From Beijerinckiaceae bacterium (GTDB lineage Bacteria > Pseudomonadota > Alphaproteobacteria > Rhizobiales > Beijerinckiaceae), in the NCBI GenBank assembly GCA_947380915.1, contig CANCSY010000207.1, positions 1 to 5,848 on the forward strand: 5,848 nt of DNA, read 5' to 3'. Made by a program: the position numbers and the translations under genes. The first letter of the stretch is position 1; each line of letters starts with the position of its first letter. This document shows positions 4,815 to 5,848 of this stretch, one piece after another. The notes below the pieces were generated by a model that worked only from the letters and a program-made list of their open reading frames with translations, searched no databases and was not told the DNA's origin.

Positions 4815-5848
4815 ATGGACGGGCACGACAACAGGGGACTGGATGGCATGGACGCGCAGGCGATGAGCAGCGCGCTCAAACGCACGGACGCTACCGCCAC
4901 CACCAGGACTCCCCCCGCATTTGGAGCGCCCGCCATGCACATCCCCATGATCGACCCCGCCATGCCGCAGGCCCAGGGCCTCTTTGATCCCGCCCATGGC
5001 AAGGATTCCTGCGGCGTCGGCTTCATCGCCGACATGCACAACCGCAAGACCCACGAGATCGTCCAGCAGGGCCTGCAGATCCTTCTCAATCTCGATCATC
5101 GCGGCGCGGTTGGCGCGGATCCCAAGCTCGGCGACGGCTGCGGCATCCTCGTCCAGATCCCCCATGACTTCTTTGTGCAGGAATGCGCTGGCCTCGGCAT
5201 GACCCTGCCCGCCGCCCAGCACTATGGCGTTGGCCAGTTCTTCATGCCCCGCAACGACGCGGCACGCGCCGAAGCGGAGAAGATTGTCGCAGCGCAGCTC
5301 GCGCAGGAAGGCCTGGCCCTGATCGGCTGGCGCGACGTCCCCGTGGACAATGCGGACCTCGGCGAGGCCGTGAAGGCCGTCGAACCGGTCATGCGTCAGG
5401 TTTTCGTGGCCTATGGCGCCGCGACCAAGGACGAGGATCATTTCGAGCGCCAGCTTTATTTGGCCCGCAAGTGCATCTCCAACGCCATCTATGCGCTGGC
5501 CCGCCGCGACATGGCGGAATTCTATCCGGTGTCGATGTCCTGCCGCACCATCGTCTACAAGGGCATGGTTCTGGTGAGCCAGCTCGGCTCCTACTACAAG
5601 GACCTGAGCGACCCGCGATTCATCAGCGCCCTGGCGCTCGTCCATCAGCGCTTCGCCACCAACACCTTCCCGTCCTGGCGGCTCGCCCATCCCTATCGCA
5701 TGGTCGCCCATAACGGCGAGATCAACACCCTGCGCGGCAACGTCAACTGGATGGCGGCCCGTCAGGCCTCCGTGGCCAGCGAGCTCTTCGGCGACAATAT
5801 CTCCAAGCTCTGGCCCATTTCCTATGAGGGCCAGTCGGACACCGCCTG
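4815..5848 (+). CDS. gltB: Glutamate synthase (NADPH) large subunit, N-terminal part (runs off the window)
   Basis: The 344 codons present encode the class-II glutamine amidotransferase domain of GOGAT. The complete enzyme (about 1500 residues by family) makes two glutamates from glutamine and 2-oxoglutarate in ammonium assimilation, with GltD as electron-donating partner. The catalytic cysteine is Cys66 in DSCGVGF, normally exposed as residue 1 after propeptide cleavage. Other family blocks are LDHRGAVGADPKLGDGCGI (93-111), GWRDVP, LVHQRFATNTFPSW (from 275; His277) and HNGEINT (299-305), which holds glutamine and the oxyanion site. ATG 4815 has GGAG 6 nt upstream and keeps good G/C third-position bias, but gives a long 65-residue propeptide. 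ATG 4848 has AGGGGA 9 nt upstream (54 residues). ATG 4935 also has GGAG, 8 nt upstream, and gives a 25-residue propeptide. An in-frame TAG at 4761 bounds the frame. The reading frame is intact to the edge; gltD is not in view. Confidence 0.95.
   Translation, partial: MDGHDNRGLDGMDAQAMSSALKRTDATATTRTPPAFGAPAMHIPMIDPAMPQAQGLFDPAHGKDSCGVGFIADMHNRKTHEIVQQGLQILLNLDHRGAVGADPKLGDGCGILVQIPHDFFVQECAGLGMTLPAAQHYGVGQFFMPRNDAARAEAEKIVAAQLAQEGLALIGWRDVPVDNADLGEAVKAVEPVMRQVFVAYGAATKDEDHFERQLYLARKCISNAIYALARRDMAEFYPVSMSCRTIVYKGMVLVSQLGSYYKDLSDPRFISALALVHQRFATNTFPSWRLAHPYRMVAHNGEINTLRGNVNWMAARQASVASELFGDNISKLWPISYEGQSDTA

Noticed and set aside
4629..5711. Long minus-strand open frame opposite gltB
   Set aside because: It is an antisense shadow. 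The plus strand encodes unmistakable glutamate synthase, including the catalytic Cys and the HNGEINT block.
1..5848. Mobile elements, CRISPR arrays, phage or defence genes
   Set aside because: I saw no transposase, integrase, regularly spaced repeats, terminal inverted repeats or target-site duplications, and base composition is even across the window.

Overview
The window looks like a chromosomal stretch of a high-GC alphaproteobacterium. The base composition, the strongly G/C-biased third codon positions, a rhizobial-type ROSE thermosensor in front of an Hsp20 gene, and the flavour of the proteins (rhizobial-like HisN, PldB-type hydrolase, GltB with a DSCGVGFI N-terminus) all point that way. 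Hyphomicrobiales or Rhodospirillales are the best guesses, but no marker here fixes the genus. There is no sign of a mobile element, CRISPR array, rRNA or tRNA.

Layout from left to right. Positions 1-303 hold the possible lysine-rich tail of an upstream plus-strand gene (weak call), then a leader-like stretch with several short stem-loops. Positions 304-1104 (+) encode an inositol-monophosphatase-family enzyme, best read as histidinol-phosphatase HisN. Positions 1074-2048 (-) encode a PldB-like alpha/beta hydrolase whose 3' end overlaps hisN tail to tail by 31 bp. Divergent from it, 2246-2707 (+) encodes a class A small heat-shock protein. Its 5' leader (about 2171-2241) folds as a ROSE-type RNA thermometer and is preceded by a plausible sigma-32 promoter. 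A clear intrinsic terminator follows at 2726-2752.

On the minus strand, 2756-3346 encodes an exported PepSY-like protein with a Pro/Ala-rich tail. Its Shine-Dalgarno sequence is buried in a perfect 6-bp hairpin. Upstream of it on the same strand, 3429-4490 encodes a low-specificity threonine aldolase, with a probable terminator in the 82-bp gap between the two. After a 324-bp divergent intergenic region (4491-4814), the window ends inside the large subunit of glutamate synthase (gltB, + strand), of which only the N-terminal glutaminase part is present.

The genes are housekeeping or stress genes, mostly in single-gene units with their own signals. Three concern amino-acid metabolism (histidine synthesis, threonine/glycine interconversion, ammonium assimilation), but nothing shows they are co-regulated. 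The most interesting content is regulatory RNA: the ROSE element before hsp20, and an unexplained SD-masking hairpin before the PepSY-like gene. I found no evidence of a wholly new multi-gene system.
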